A stretch of 64,000 nucleotides of DNA from Ideonella aquatica. GTDB lineage: Bacteria; Pseudomonadota; Gammaproteobacteria; Burkholderiales; Burkholderiaceae_C. The translations under genes were made by a program, and so were the position numbers. The notes beneath the pieces were generated by a model that was given only the letters and a program-made list of their open reading frames with translations, did no database searches and was not told the DNA's origin. Location: assembly GCF_018069755.1 (NCBI RefSeq), contig NZ_JAGQDE010000002.1, forward strand, positions 124,001 through 188,000, given 5' to 3'. This document shows positions 25,571 to 34,784 of the stretch, piece by piece; the first letter of the stretch is position 1; each line of letters begins with the position of its first letter.

Positions 25571-26350
25571 ATGAATACGCTGGAGATCCGTCGTCCCTCG
25601 CCCCACGTGGCCGAGGTCTGGCTCAACCGCCCCGAGGTGCGCAACGCCTTCAACGATGGGGTGATCGCCGAGCTGACCGCCGCCTTCGCCGGCTTCGCCC
25701 AGGACGCTGCGCTGCGCGTGGTGGTGCTGGGCGGCCACGGCAAGGCCTTCTGCGCCGGTGCCGACCTGAGCTGGATGCGCGCCATGGCCGACTACAGCTG
25801 GGAGCAGAACAAGGCCGATGCCCAGGCCCTGGCCGACATGCTGTGGACGGTTTACAGCTGCCCGGTGCCGGTGATCGGCCGCATCCAGGGCGACTGCTAT
25901 GCCGGCGGCGTGGGCCTGGCCGCGGTGTGCGATGTGCTGGTGGCGTCCGACAACGTGGGCTTCTGCCTCAGCGAGGCCAAGCTGGGCCTGCTGCCCGCCA
26001 CCATCGGTCCCTATGTGGTGCGGGCGCTGGGCGAGCAGGCGGCGCGGCGCTACTTCACCACGGCCGAGCGCTTCAGCGCCGCCGAGGCGCACCGGCTGGG
26101 CTTCGTGCAGGCCTTGTGCGCTGCCGAGCAACTCGACGAACGCGTGGCCGCGCTGGTGACGGCCATCACCGCCAACGGCCCGGCCGCGGTCAAGGCCTGC
26201 AAGCGCCTGGTGCAGGACCTGAGCGGCCAGCCGATCACCGACTCGCTGCGTGAAGACACCGCGCGCCGCATCGCCGACATCCGCTCCAGCCCCGAGGGCA
26301 AGGAGGGCGTGTCCTCGTTCCTGCAACGCCGGGCCCCCGCATGGATCTGA
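25571..26350 (+). CDS. liuC: 3-Methylglutaconyl-CoA hydratase (enoyl-CoA hydratase family)
   Basis: LiuC adds water to 3-methylglutaconyl-CoA to form HMG-CoA. The 259-residue crotonase-fold protein has the oxyanion-hole region GKAFCAGADLSWMR and the second block IQGDCYAGGVGLAAVCDVLV, where the catalytic glutamate of many hydratases is replaced by a Tyr/Cys-Ala context typical of LiuC-like members. C-terminal helices with GQPITDSLREDTA follow. It is identified mainly by its place in the liu operon. Its last 10 bases overlap the start of the DUF4126 gene. Confidence 0.9.
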   Translation: MNTLEIRRPSPHVAEVWLNRPEVRNAFNDGVIAELTAAFAGFAQDAALRVVVLGGHGKAFCAGADLSWMRAMADYSWEQNKADAQALADMLWTVYSCPVPVIGRIQGDCYAGGVGLAAVCDVLVASDNVGFCLSEAKLGLLPATIGPYVVRALGEQAARRYFTTAERFSAAEAHRLGFVQALCAAEQLDERVAALVTAITANGPAAVKACKRLVQDLSGQPITDSLREDTARRIADIRSSPEGKEGVSSFLQRRAPAWI

Positions 26351-27018
26351 GTCCTGTCACTGCCGCCGCCTCCGCGGTCGCCGCCGGCGTCGGTCAGGCC
26401 ACGGCCACCTGGGACACCAGCCACCTGGTGGCGCTGGCCGCCGCGCTGGGCTGGGCCAGCGGCCTGCGCCTGTACGCGGTGGTGTTCCTCACCGGCCTGG
26501 CCGGCCGTCTGGGCTGGGTGCCGCTGCCGGAAGGGCTGCAGCTGCTGCAGCAGCCGCTGGTGCTGGGCGTGGCTGGCGTGTTGCTGGTGGTGGAGTTTCT
26601 GGCCGACAAGATCCCCTGGATCGACTCGGCCTGGGACGCGGTGCACACCGTGATCCGCATCCCCGCCGGGGCCGCGCTGGCCGCTGGCGTGATGGGCGCC
26701 GATGCTGGCCAGTGGCAACTGATCGCCGCGCTGCTGGGCGGCACGCTGGCCGCCACCGCCCATGTGGCCAAGGCCACCACGCGCGCGGCGGTCAACACCT
26801 CGCCCGAGCCCTTTTCCAACATCGCCCTGTCGCTGCTGGGCGATGCCGCGGTGCCGGCCATGCTGTGGATGGCCTGGAGCCATCCGGGCTGGTTCCTGAT
26901 GTTGCTGACGCTGGTGGTGATGGTGATGGCCGTGATGACCGTGATGCTGATGCGCTTTGCGCGCCGCGCCTTCGGCCGTGTGCGCCAGATGCTGAGCCCT
27001 GCCGCAGCGCAGGCCTGA
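26341..27018 (+). CDS. DUF4126 membrane protein inside the liu operon
   Basis: A 225-residue integral membrane protein with five or six hydrophobic segments and the DUF4126 features GWASGLRLYAVVFLTGLAGR, EFLADKIPWIDSAWD and TRAAVNTSPEPFSN. The family function is unknown. Its ATG lies inside liuC (10-base overlap) and liuD follows 12 bases later, so it is translated with leucine-catabolic genes. A role in transport of a branched-chain intermediate is one idea; a passenger gene is equally possible. Confidence 0.85.
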   Translation: MDLSPVTAAASAVAAGVGQATATWDTSHLVALAAALGWASGLRLYAVVFLTGLAGRLGWVPLPEGLQLLQQPLVLGVAGVLLVVEFLADKIPWIDSAWDAVHTVIRIPAGAALAAGVMGADAGQWQLIAALLGGTLAATAHVAKATTRAAVNTSPEPFSNIALSLLGDAAVPAMLWMAWSHPGWFLMLLTLVVMVMAVMTVMLMRFARRAFGRVRQMLSPAAAQA

Positions 27019-27030
27019 TGGGAGACGACG

Positions 27031-29055
27031 ATGTTCAAGAAGATCCTGATTGCGAACCGCGGGGAGATCGCCTGCCGGGTGGCGAAGACCGCACGCCGCC
27101 TGGGCGTGCGCACCGTGGCCGTCTACTCCGATGCCGACGCCGACGCCGCCCATGTGCGCGCCTGCGACGAGGCGGTGCACATCGGCGGCAACGCCGCCAA
27201 GGACAGCTACCTGCAGTGGCAGCGCATCCTGGATGCCGCCCAGGCCACCGGCGCGCAAGCGGTGCATCCCGGCTACGGCTTCCTGAGCGAGAACGAAGAC
27301 TTCGCGCGCGCCTGCGCTGCCGCCGGTCTGGTCTTCATCGGCCCGCCGCCCGAGGCGATCGCGGCGATGGGCTCCAAGGCGGCGGCCAAGGCGCTGATGG
27401 AGCAGGCCGGCGTGCCGCTGGTGCCCGGCTACCACGGCCAGGACAACGACCCCGCGCTGCTGGCGCGCGAGGCCGATCGCATCGGCTACCCGGTGCTGAT
27501 CAAGGCCAGCGCCGGCGGCGGCGGTCGCGGCATGCGCCGTGTCGATCAGGCCGAGGACTTTGCCGCTGCGCTGGCCAGCTGCCAGCGCGAGGCCAAAGCC
27601 AGCTTCGGCAACGACCATGTGCTGGTCGAGCGCTATGTCACCCGCCCGCGCCACATCGAGATCCAGCTGTTCGCCGACACCCAAGGGAACTGCGTGTACC
27701 TCTTCGAGCGCGACTGCTCGGTGCAGCGCCGCCACCAGAAGGTGCTGGAGGAAGCCCCCGCGCCTGGCATGAGCGCCGCGCGCCGCGCCGAGATGGGTCA
27801 GGCCGCGGTGGCTGCCGCGCAGGCCGTGGGCTATGTGGGCGCCGGCACGGTGGAGTTCATCGCCGAGGAACTGGACGATGGGGACCTTCGCTTTTACTTC
27901 ATGGAGATGAACACCCGGCTGCAGGTGGAGCACCCGGTGACCGAGGCGATCACCGGCCACGACCTGGTCGAGTGGCAGCTGCGCGTGGCCGACGGCCAGC
28001 CGCTGCCGGCCCGGCAGGACGACCTGCGCCTCCACGGCCACGCGATCGAGGCGCGCATCTGCGCCGAGAACCCCGACGCCGGCTTCCTGCCCGCCACCGG
28101 CCGCCTGGCCGTGCTGCGCTGGCCGGCCCATGTGGCCTTCCAGCGCAACGCCGCGCAGGATGCCGGCCCCAGCGCCGCTGTGCGGGTGGATGCGGGCGTG
28201 CGCGAGGGCGATGCGATCAGCCCCTTCTACGACTCGATGATCGCCAAGCTGATCGTCTGGGGCGAGGACCGCGCGCAGGCCCTGGCCCGGCTGGACGCCG
28301 CGCTGCAAGCCACCCACATCGTCGGCCCGGCCACCAACGTGGCCTTCCTGCGCCGGGTGGTGAACAGCACCGCCTTCAGCACCGCCGATCTGGACACCGC
28401 GCTGATCGAGCGCGAGCGTGCCCAGGTGCTGAACCAGCCCGGCCTGGCGCTGCCGCTGGCCGCCGCCGGTGTGGCCGCGCAAGCGCTGGCCGCTGAGACC
28501 GCGGCCGAAGGCGCTGACCCCTGGAGCCGCCGCAACGGCTGGCGCCTGCATGGTGGCGCGCGCCGCCGCTTCGACCTGCTGGTGGGCAAGACGGCGCACG
28601 GCGCCACGCTCGAACGCCTGCACGACGGCGCGCTGCGCCTGGGCGTGGCGGGCGAGTTCTGGTCCTTCAGCGCCCAGCCACTGGGCGGCAGCCGCTACGA
28701 CGTGCTGCTGGGCGGCCAGCGCCACACGCTGACGGTTTATCGCCAGGGCGAGCGCGCCACGGTGTTTGCCGACGGCGGCAGCCTGGAACTGCTCGACATC
28801 GACCCGATCGCGCACGCCGGCGACCACGCCGGTGAAGGCGGCCGCCTGACCGCGCCGATGCCCGGCAAGGTCATCGCGCTGCACGCCAAGCCTGGCGACG
28901 CCGTCAAGGCCGGCCAGGCGCTGGCGGTGATGGAGGCGATGAAGATGGAGCACACGCTGGCCGCGCCGCGCGACGGCGTGGTGGCCGAGCTGCTCTACGC
29001 GGTGGGCGACCAGGTCGCCGAAGGCGCCGAGCTGCTGAAGCTGGCCGAGGATTGA
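27031..29055 (+). CDS. liuD: 3-Methylcrotonyl-CoA carboxylase, biotin-containing (alpha) subunit
   Basis: LiuD carboxylates its own biotin with ATP and bicarbonate for the LiuB reaction. The 674 residues comprise a biotin carboxylase domain ([20 protein letters not shown] loop [28 protein letters not shown]), a central BT-type domain (about 460-590), and a C-terminal biotinyl domain with VMEAMKMEHTL, the lysine of AMKM being biotinylated. The layout is that of MccA. Its first codons are near-identical to those of accC and to the mini-ORF at 5131-5229. Confidence 0.96.
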   Translation: MFKKILIANRGEIACRVAKTARRLGVRTVAVYSDADADAAHVRACDEAVHIGGNAAKDSYLQWQRILDAAQATGAQAVHPGYGFLSENEDFARACAAAGLVFIGPPPEAIAAMGSKAAAKALMEQAGVPLVPGYHGQDNDPALLAREADRIGYPVLIKASAGGGGRGMRRVDQAEDFAAALASCQREAKASFGNDHVLVERYVTRPRHIEIQLFADTQGNCVYLFERDCSVQRRHQKVLEEAPAPGMSAARRAEMGQAAVAAAQAVGYVGAGTVEFIAEELDDGDLRFYFMEMNTRLQVEHPVTEAITGHDLVEWQLRVADGQPLPARQDDLRLHGHAIEARICAENPDAGFLPATGRLAVLRWPAHVAFQRNAAQDAGPSAAVRVDAGVREGDAISPFYDSMIAKLIVWGEDRAQALARLDAALQATHIVGPATNVAFLRRVVNSTAFSTADLDTALIERERAQVLNQPGLALPLAAAGVAAQALAAETAAEGADPWSRRNGWRLHGGARRRFDLLVGKTAHGATLERLHDGALRLGVAGEFWSFSAQPLGGSRYDVLLGGQRHTLTVYRQGERATVFADGGSLELLDIDPIAHAGDHAGEGGRLTAPMPGKVIALHAKPGDAVKAGQALAVMEAMKMEHTLAAPRDGVVAELLYAVGDQVAEGAELLKLAED

Positions 29056-29060
29056 GCACG

Positions 29061-29969
29061 ATGAGCCTGCCCAGCCATGTGACCATCGTCGAGGTCGGCC
29101 CGCGTGACGGCCTGCAGAACGAGAAGCAGGCGGTCGACACCGCCGTCAAGGTCGAGCTGATCCACCGCCTGCAAGCGGCCGGCCTGCGTGAGATCGAGGC
29201 CACCAGCTTCGTCAGCCCCAAGTGGGTGCCGCAGATGGCCGACAACGCCGCGGTGATGGCCGGCATCACCCGCCAGAGCGGCGTGCGCTACAGCGTGCTG
29301 ACGCCCAACCTCAAGGGCTGGGAAGCGGCGGCCGCCACGCGGCCCGACGAGATCGTCGTCTTCGGCGCCGCGTCCGAAGCCTTCAGCCAGAAGAACATCA
29401 ACTGCAGCATCGCCGAGTCGATCGAGCGCTTCGCGCCGGTGGTGGCCGCAGCACGCGCCGCCGGCGTCAAGGTGCGCGGCGCCATCTCCTGCGCGGTGGG
29501 CTGCCCGTATGAAGGTGAGATCGCGCCTGAGCGGGTGGCGCTGGTGGCGCGGCTGATGGCGCAGATCGGCGTGCAGCATGTGGGCGTGGCCGACACCATT
29601 GGCGTGGGCACGCCGCTGAAGGTGCAACGCGCGCTGGACGCGGCGCTGCAGCACTACCCGCTGCACGAGGTCAGCGGCCATTTCCACGACACCTACGGCA
29701 TGGCGCTGGCCAATGTGCACGCCAGCCTGCAACTGGGCATTGCCACCTTCGACACCAGCGTCAGCGGCCTGGGCGGCTGCCCCTATGCCAAGGGCGCCAC
29801 CGGCAATGTGGCCACCGAGGACGTGGTCTACCTGCTGCACGGCCTGGGCATCGCCACCGGCATCGACCTCGATGCGCTGATCGACGCCGGCCAGTTCATC
29901 CGCGGCGCGCTGGGCCAGCCCAACGGCTCGCGCGTGGCGCGGGCGCTGCTGGCCAAACGCGCCGCCTGA
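29061..29969 (+). CDS. liuE: Hydroxymethylglutaryl-CoA lyase
   Basis: LiuE splits HMG-CoA into acetoacetate and acetyl-CoA, the last step of the liu pathway. The 302-residue TIM-barrel protein has EVGPRDGLQNEK (metal and substrate residues), the HFHDTYGMALAN metal-binding histidines and the signature SGLGGCPYAKGATGN with the catalytic cysteine. An in-frame TTG three codons upstream overlaps the liuD stop; the ATG at 29061 is preferred. Acetoacetate activation genes are not in the window. Confidence 0.95.
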   Translation: MSLPSHVTIVEVGPRDGLQNEKQAVDTAVKVELIHRLQAAGLREIEATSFVSPKWVPQMADNAAVMAGITRQSGVRYSVLTPNLKGWEAAAATRPDEIVVFGAASEAFSQKNINCSIAESIERFAPVVAAARAAGVKVRGAISCAVGCPYEGEIAPERVALVARLMAQIGVQHVGVADTIGVGTPLKVQRALDAALQHYPLHEVSGHFHDTYGMALANVHASLQLGIATFDTSVSGLGGCPYAKGATGNVATEDVVYLLHGLGIATGIDLDALIDAGQFIRGALGQPNGSRVARALLAKRAA

Positions 29970-29982
29970 GACAATCCGGGCG

Positions 29983-30906
29983 ATGCGCCCGCACCGCCTG
30001 TTGCCCCGTCTGATCGCTGCCCTGGCCCTGGCCGGTGCGGCCTTGGCCGTGTCGGCGGCCGACGACGCCACGTCGCCCACGCTGCGCAAGATCCGCGACA
30101 CCGGCCTGATCACGCTGGGCTACCGCGATGCGTCGGTGCCGTTCTCCTACCTGGACGCCAAGCGCCGCCCGGTGGGCTACTCGCTGGATCTGTGCCACCA
30201 CGTGGTGGCGGCGGTGCGCCAGCGGCTGAAGCTGCCCGACCTGGAGGTGCGCCACATGCTGGTCAGCTCGGCCACCCGTTTTCCGCTGGTGGCCAACGGC
30301 ACGGTGGACATCGAGTGCGGCGTCACCACCAACACCGCCGAGCGCCAGCGCAGCGTGGCCTTCTCGCTGACCACCTTCGTCGCCGCCAGCCGGCTGCTGG
30401 TGCGCGAGGACTCGTCGATCAGCAGCATCGAGGACCTGCGCGAACAGCCGGTGGCCTCGACGCTGGCCACCACCAGCATCCAGTTCCTGCACCAGCTCAA
30501 CCAGTCGCGCCAGCTGGAGATGCGCATCCTGGCCGGCCTGGACGATGTCGAGGGCATGCGCATGGTGCTCAATGGCCGCGCCGTGGCTTATGCGATGGAC
30601 GACGTGCTGCTCTACAGCATGAAGGCCACCCACCCCGCCGCCGCCAGCCTGCGCATCGCGCCACTGGCGCTGACCACCGAGCCCTACGCGCTGGTGCTGC
30701 GCAAGGACGACCCGGCGTTCAAGCAACTGGTGGATGGCGTGCTGGCGCGCCTGTACCGCAGCGGCGAGATCGAGACCCTCTACCAGCGCTGGTTCGAGCA
30801 GCCGATCGAGCCGCGCGGCATCACGCTGAAGATGCCGATGAGCGAGGCCCTGCGCCGCGTCATCCGCCAGCCCACCGACACGGCCGACGCCGCCGCCTAC
30901 CAATGA
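29983..30906 (+). CDS. Amino-acid-type ABC transporter substrate-binding protein
   Basis: A 307-residue periplasmic family 3 solute-binding protein with signal peptide (about residues 1-26, cut near SAA). Typical blocks are GLITLGYRDASVPFSYLD, GYSLDLCHHVV and VDIECGVTTNTAERQRSVAF; the last resembles glutamate/aspartate-binding GltI proteins. No permease or ATPase is adjacent, so it depends on components elsewhere or has a sensory role. It lies 13 bases behind liuE and overlaps the exonuclease gene by four bases. Confidence 0.85.
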   Translation: MRPHRLLPRLIAALALAGAALAVSAADDATSPTLRKIRDTGLITLGYRDASVPFSYLDAKRRPVGYSLDLCHHVVAAVRQRLKLPDLEVRHMLVSSATRFPLVANGTVDIECGVTTNTAERQRSVAFSLTTFVAASRLLVREDSSISSIEDLREQPVASTLATTSIQFLHQLNQSRQLEMRILAGLDDVEGMRMVLNGRAVAYAMDDVLLYSMKATHPAAASLRIAPLALTTEPYALVLRKDDPAFKQLVDGVLARLYRSGEIETLYQRWFEQPIEPRGITLKMPMSEALRRVIRQPTDTADAAAYQ

Positions 30907-31532
30907 GTGCCGCTCCCCCGATCGCCGTGGTCGACTTCGAGACCACCGGCATGGGCCCGGCCCAGGGCGCGCGCGCCACGGAGATTGCCGTGGTGCTGGT
31001 GCAGGATGGCCGCATCATCGACCGCTACCAGAGCCTGATGTACACCGGCGTCTATATCCCGTCCTTCATCGTGCAGCTGACCGGCATCAGCAATGCCATG
31101 CTGCAGGACGCGCCGCCCGCCGAGCAGGTGATGCGCGAGGTGGCCGAGTTCACCCGTGGCCTGCCGCTGGTGGCCCACAACGCCGCCTTTGACCGCGGCT
31201 TCTGGCAGGCCGAGATGGCGCGTGCCGACGTGCCGCCCGACCCGGCCCACCAGTTTGCCTGCACCGTGCTGCTGTCGCGCCGCCTGTACCCCGAGGCGCC
31301 CAGCCGCAAGCTGGGCGCGCTGGGCGATTGGCTGGGGCTGGAACGCGATGGCCGCGCGCACCGCGCGATGTCCGATGCCGACCTCACCGCGCAGTTGCTG
31401 ATCCGGCTGCAGCGCGATGTCGAGCGCCGCTTCGCCGCCGAGCTGGGCGAGCGCGCGGTGGACCATGCGCTGCTGGAGCGCCTGCAGCGCGCCCAGCGCC
31501 AGCAGCTGGCCCGCTGCATCGCCCAGGCATGA
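30903..31532 (+). CDS. DnaQ-like 3'-5' exonuclease
   Basis: A 209-residue DEDDh exonuclease domain. ExoI AVVDFETTGM holds the first Asp-Glu pair, ExoII is VAHNAAFDRGFW and ExoIII is HRAMSDADLTAQL with the catalytic histidine. It stands alone without a polymerase domain, like the many stand-alone epsilon-like exonucleases used in repair or RNA/DNA trimming. It is coupled by 4-base overlap to the binding-protein gene before and by 4 bases to the MFS gene after. Confidence 0.88.
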   Translation: MSAAPPIAVVDFETTGMGPAQGARATEIAVVLVQDGRIIDRYQSLMYTGVYIPSFIVQLTGISNAMLQDAPPAEQVMREVAEFTRGLPLVAHNAAFDRGFWQAEMARADVPPDPAHQFACTVLLSRRLYPEAPSRKLGALGDWLGLERDGRAHRAMSDADLTAQLLIRLQRDVERRFAAELGERAVDHALLERLQRAQRQQLARCIAQA

Positions 31533-32650
31533 CGCCGGCCGCGCTGCGTGCCAGCCGGGTGCAGTTCCTGGCGCTGGGCGGCTTCATGGGCGCCTGGGGC
31601 GCCCATGTGCCCAGCCTGAAATCCGCCCATGCGCTGAGCGACGGCCAGCTGGGCGCGGTGCTGCTGTGCGCCGCACTGGGCTCGGCGGCGATGCTGCCCT
31701 TCACCGCGCCGCTGGTGCACCGCTTCGGACCGCGCGGCCTGGCGCGTGTCAGCGCCAGCATGATCGCGCTGGCCATGGCGCTGCTGCTGCACGCACCGGG
31801 CATGGTGGCGCTGGCGCTGCTGGCGGCGCTGCTGGGCGCCGGGGCCTCGCTGCTGGACGTGTCGGTCAACGCCGAGGCGGTGCTGATCGAGGAGCGCCTG
31901 GGCCGCCCCTGCCTGATCGGCCTGCACGCGATGTTCAGCGTCGGCGGCATGGCGGCTGCGGGCGCGGTGGCGCTGCTGCTGCGCGCCGCGGTGTCGCCCA
32001 GCGTGCAATTGGCGCTGCTACCCGCCTTGCTGTGGGTCGCGATGCTGTGGGCCTGCGGCGCCATGCTCTCGCAGGCCGGCCACGGTCAGGCCGAGCACGC
32101 GCGCTGGCAATGGCCACGCGGGCGGCTGCTGGCGCTGGGTCTGCTGGCCGGCGCCGGCTTCCTGGCCGAGGGCGCGATGTACGACTGGAGCGTGGTGCTG
32201 ATGCGCGACGTGATGCAGGCCCCACCCGACATCGCCGCGCTGGGCTACGCCGCCTTTGCCGGGGCGATGGCGGCGGCCCGCTTCGGCGGCGACTGGCTGC
32301 GCCAGCGCTGGCCGGCGCACCAGTTGCTCGCGGCGCATGGCCTGCTCGCGGCGGTGGCCATGGCCGCGGTGCTGGCCATGCAGTCACCGGTGCCGGCGCT
32401 GCTGGGTCTGGCCGCCGTCGGCCTGGGCCTGGCGAATGTGGCGCCGCTGATCTACCGCGTGGCCAGCCAGCAGCCCGGGGTCACGCCGGCCGCCGGCATC
32501 TCGGCGGTGGTGGCGGTCAGCTTCATCGGCTTTGTCGGCGGCCCGCCGCTGATCGGCGCGCTGGCCGAGGCCTGGGGGCTGCGGCTGGCGCTGATTGCGG
32601 TGGTGCTGGCGGCGCTGGCGCTGGTGCCGGGGGCCCGCGCCGCGCGCTGA
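31529..32650 (+). CDS. MFS transporter
   Basis: A 373-residue, roughly 12-helix major facilitator protein. The loop RFGPRGLARVSASMIAL after the second helix corresponds to MFS motif A, and FIGFVGGPPLIGALAEAWGL is typical of the YbjJ/sugar-efflux-like branch. The substrate is unknown. The ATG at 31529 overlaps the exonuclease stop. It ends 11 bases before the convergent glutathione transferase gene. Confidence 0.82.
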   Translation: MTPAALRASRVQFLALGGFMGAWGAHVPSLKSAHALSDGQLGAVLLCAALGSAAMLPFTAPLVHRFGPRGLARVSASMIALAMALLLHAPGMVALALLAALLGAGASLLDVSVNAEAVLIEERLGRPCLIGLHAMFSVGGMAAAGAVALLLRAAVSPSVQLALLPALLWVAMLWACGAMLSQAGHGQAEHARWQWPRGRLLALGLLAGAGFLAEGAMYDWSVVLMRDVMQAPPDIAALGYAAFAGAMAAARFGGDWLRQRWPAHQLLAAHGLLAAVAMAAVLAMQSPVPALLGLAAVGLGLANVAPLIYRVASQQPGVTPAAGISAVVAVSFIGFVGGPPLIGALAEAWGLRLALIAVVLAALALVPGARAAR

Positions 32651-32661
32651 ACCTCAGCGGC

Positions 32662-33306
32662 TCAGACCGGCCCGATCGCCGGCCGCTCGGCCAGCCGGGC
32701 GCGCCAGCGCAGCAGCTGCGGATGGCGCTCATCGGGCCGCAGCTTGGCGGCGCGCGCAAAGTCCACCGCCACCACCGCGGTGATGTCGGCCACGCTGAAA
32801 TGCTCGCCGGCCAGGTAGGGCCGGTCAACCAGGCGGGTGTCCAGTGCGGTGAAGAACTGCTGCAGGCGCAACACGCCGCGTTCGGCCAGCTCGGGGATCT
32901 GCGCATAGTCCACCGGGCCGGGCAGGGCGCGGCCGCGCATCGCGGGCGAGCTGTTGCGCAGCACCTCGGCCACCGCCAGCAGGCCTTCGAACTCGGCGCG
33001 CCAGTGCCAGTGCGCCACCTCGGCCTTCTCCTCGGGCGTGCGGCCACTCAGCGGCGGCTCGGGAAAGCGCGCTTCCAGGTAGGCCAGGATGGCGGCGTTG
33101 TCGGTCAGCACCAGGCCGCCGTCGATGCGCAGCGCCGGCACCGTGCACAGCGGGTTGATGGCGCGGAAGGCTTCGGTGAACTGCTCGCCCTGGCGCAGGT
33201 CCACCGCCACCGTGCTGTGCGGCACGCCCTTCTCGGCCAGCAGGATGCGGGCGCGGCGCGGGCTGGGCGCGGTGAGGCAGTCGTACAGCGTCAGCGCGCC
33301 CGTCAT
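32662..33306 (-). CDS. Glutathione S-transferase
   Basis: A 214-residue GST with a thioredoxin-like N-domain (LYDCLTAPSPRRARILLAEK, then VPALRIDGG and DNAAILAYLEARFP, the glutathione-binding loop) and an all-helical C-domain with ADITAVVAVDFA. A serine or threonine early in the first motif is the probable activating residue. It overlaps the upstream YghU-like gene by four bases; two GSTs in tandem suggest a detoxification or beta-etherase-like pair, with substrate unknown. Confidence 0.88.
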   Translation of the reverse strand: MTGALTLYDCLTAPSPRRARILLAEKGVPHSTVAVDLRQGEQFTEAFRAINPLCTVPALRIDGGLVLTDNAAILAYLEARFPEPPLSGRTPEEKAEVAHWHWRAEFEGLLAVAEVLRNSSPAMRGRALPGPVDYAQIPELAERGVLRLQQFFTALDTRLVDRPYLAGEHFSVADITAVVAVDFARAAKLRPDERHPQLLRWRARLAERPAIGPV

Positions 33307-34160
33307 GCGGCCCCCTGCGAGCGCGCGCGGTCGATGTCGGCCGCCTCGTGCCGCTCGGCCAGTTGCGCATCGGCCGCGCCCCAGGTGCGGTTGACGATGC
33401 GCCCACGCTGCGCCGCCGGGCGCTGCGCGATCTCGTCGGCCCAGCGGATCACATGCGTGTACTCGTGCACCGACAGGAACTCGCCGGCCTCGTAGAGCTG
33501 GCCCTTGGCCAGCGCGCCGTACCAGGGCCACACGGCGATGTCGGCAATGCTGTAGTCGTCGCCCGCCAGATAGCGGCTCTCGGCCAGGCGGCGGTTGAGC
33601 ACATCCATCTGCCGCTTGGCCTCCATCGAGAAGCGGTTGATCGCGTACTCGAACTTCTCCGGTGCGTAGGCATAGAAGTGACCGAAGCCGCCGCCCAGGT
33701 AGGGCGCGCTGCCCATCTGCCAGAACAGCCAGGACAGGCACTCGGCGCGCTGCGCACCAGCGGGCAGCAGCGCGCCGAACTTCTCGGCCAGGTACAGCAG
33801 AATCGCGCCCGACTCGAACACCCGCACCGGCTGCGGTCCGCTGCGGTCCATCAGCGCCGGGATCTTGGAGTTGGGGTTGACGTTCACAAAGCCGCTGCCG
33901 AACTGGTCGCCCTCCTGGATGCGGATCAGCCAGGCGTCGTACTCGGCGCCGGTGTGGCCCAGGGCCAGCAGCTCTTCCAGCATCACCGTCACCTTCACGC
34001 CATTGGGCGTGGCCAGCGAGTACAGCTGCAGCGGGTGCCGGCCCACCGGCAGTTCCTGGTCATGGGTGGGCCCGGCGATCGGCCGGTTGATGCTGGCAAA
34101 GCGACCGCCATTGGCGCGGTCCCAGGTCCAGACGCGGGGAGGGGTGTAGGGCTCGCTCAT
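33303..34160 (-). CDS. yghU: YghU-type glutathione S-transferase (disulfide-bond oxidoreductase)
   Basis: A 285-residue nu-class GST. It has the long N-terminal extension (PPRVWTWDRANGGRFASINR) that marks YghU/YfcG proteins, the glutathione loop VNPNSKIPALMD and FESGAILLYLAEKFG, and the C-domain motifs APYLGGGFGHFYAYAPEK and DYSIADIAVWPWYG. Such enzymes bind two glutathiones and reduce organic hydroperoxides or disulfides. I start at the ATG at 34160, where family similarity begins. Confidence 0.9.
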   Translation of the reverse strand: MSEPYTPPRVWTWDRANGGRFASINRPIAGPTHDQELPVGRHPLQLYSLATPNGVKVTVMLEELLALGHTGAEYDAWLIRIQEGDQFGSGFVNVNPNSKIPALMDRSGPQPVRVFESGAILLYLAEKFGALLPAGAQRAECLSWLFWQMGSAPYLGGGFGHFYAYAPEKFEYAINRFSMEAKRQMDVLNRRLAESRYLAGDDYSIADIAVWPWYGALAKGQLYEAGEFLSVHEYTHVIRWADEIAQRPAAQRGRIVNRTWGAADAQLAERHEAADIDRARSQGAA

Positions 34161-34303
34161 GCCGGCGAGTGTAGGCAGCGCTGCGTCACGCCGCTGCCTG
34201 CCCACGGGAAGACCCTGGTGCGCCGTGCTGCCCTCGGAAACTGGGGGGCTGACCCGCGGCCCCGCGCGCCGCAGAATCGACGCCGTTCCTTCAGGAGATA
34301 CGC

Positions 34304-34750
34304 ATGACCACGCTCGCCGCAGATCTGCCCTGGTATGCCCGCCGCCGCGTGCCCCTGGCCGTGCTGGCCTTGCTGTGGAACGCGGTGGGCGCCCTGGATT
34401 TCACGATGACCCAGACGCGCAATGCCAGCTACCTGGCCGACTTTCCGCCGGAGATGATGGCCTACATCGACAGCCTGCCCGGCTGGGTCCACGCCGCCTG
34501 GGGCGTGGGCACCTGGGGCGGTCTGGCCGGCGCGGTGCTGATGCTGATCGGACTGCGCGCGGCCGTGTGGCCCTACGCGGCGTCACTCGTGGCCTCAGCC
34601 CTGGTGTTCGTGCAGAACCACCTGCTGACCCAGCCCCCGGCGGGCCTGGGTGGCACGGGGGCGATGCTGTTCTCGCTGCTGATCGTGGTGCTGGCGGGGG
34701 TGCAGTGGGTGTGGGCGCGCCGGGGGGCGTCGGCGGGCTGGCTGCGCTGA
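34304..34750 (+). CDS. Small four-helix membrane protein
   Basis: A 148-residue protein with four hydrophobic helices (about 15-35, 60-82, 90-108, 118-136). The first is followed by DFTMTQTRNASYLADFPPEM. Proteins of this size and layout occur singly in many proteobacteria and are annotated only as hypothetical membrane proteins; I see no catalytic or transport motif. AGGAG precedes the ATG by eight bases. Not linked to its neighbours. Confidence 0.7.
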   Translation: MTTLAADLPWYARRRVPLAVLALLWNAVGALDFTMTQTRNASYLADFPPEMMAYIDSLPGWVHAAWGVGTWGGLAGAVLMLIGLRAAVWPYAASLVASALVFVQNHLLTQPPAGLGGTGAMLFSLLIVVLAGVQWVWARRGASAGWLR

Positions 34751-34784
34751 TCGCTCGTGTGCCGCCTGGGACGCCGAGGCGGCC

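Noticed and set aside
22597-25785. A very long open frame on the minus strand opposite liuA and liuB
   Set aside because: It is antisense to two well-recognised genes, has no known motif, and arises from GC-rich codon bias that rarely puts stops in the complementary frame.
26050-28953. Long minus-strand frame opposite liuC, DUF4126 and liuD
   Set aside because: Antisense to conserved genes; composition biased to Arg, Ala, Gln and His with no domain.
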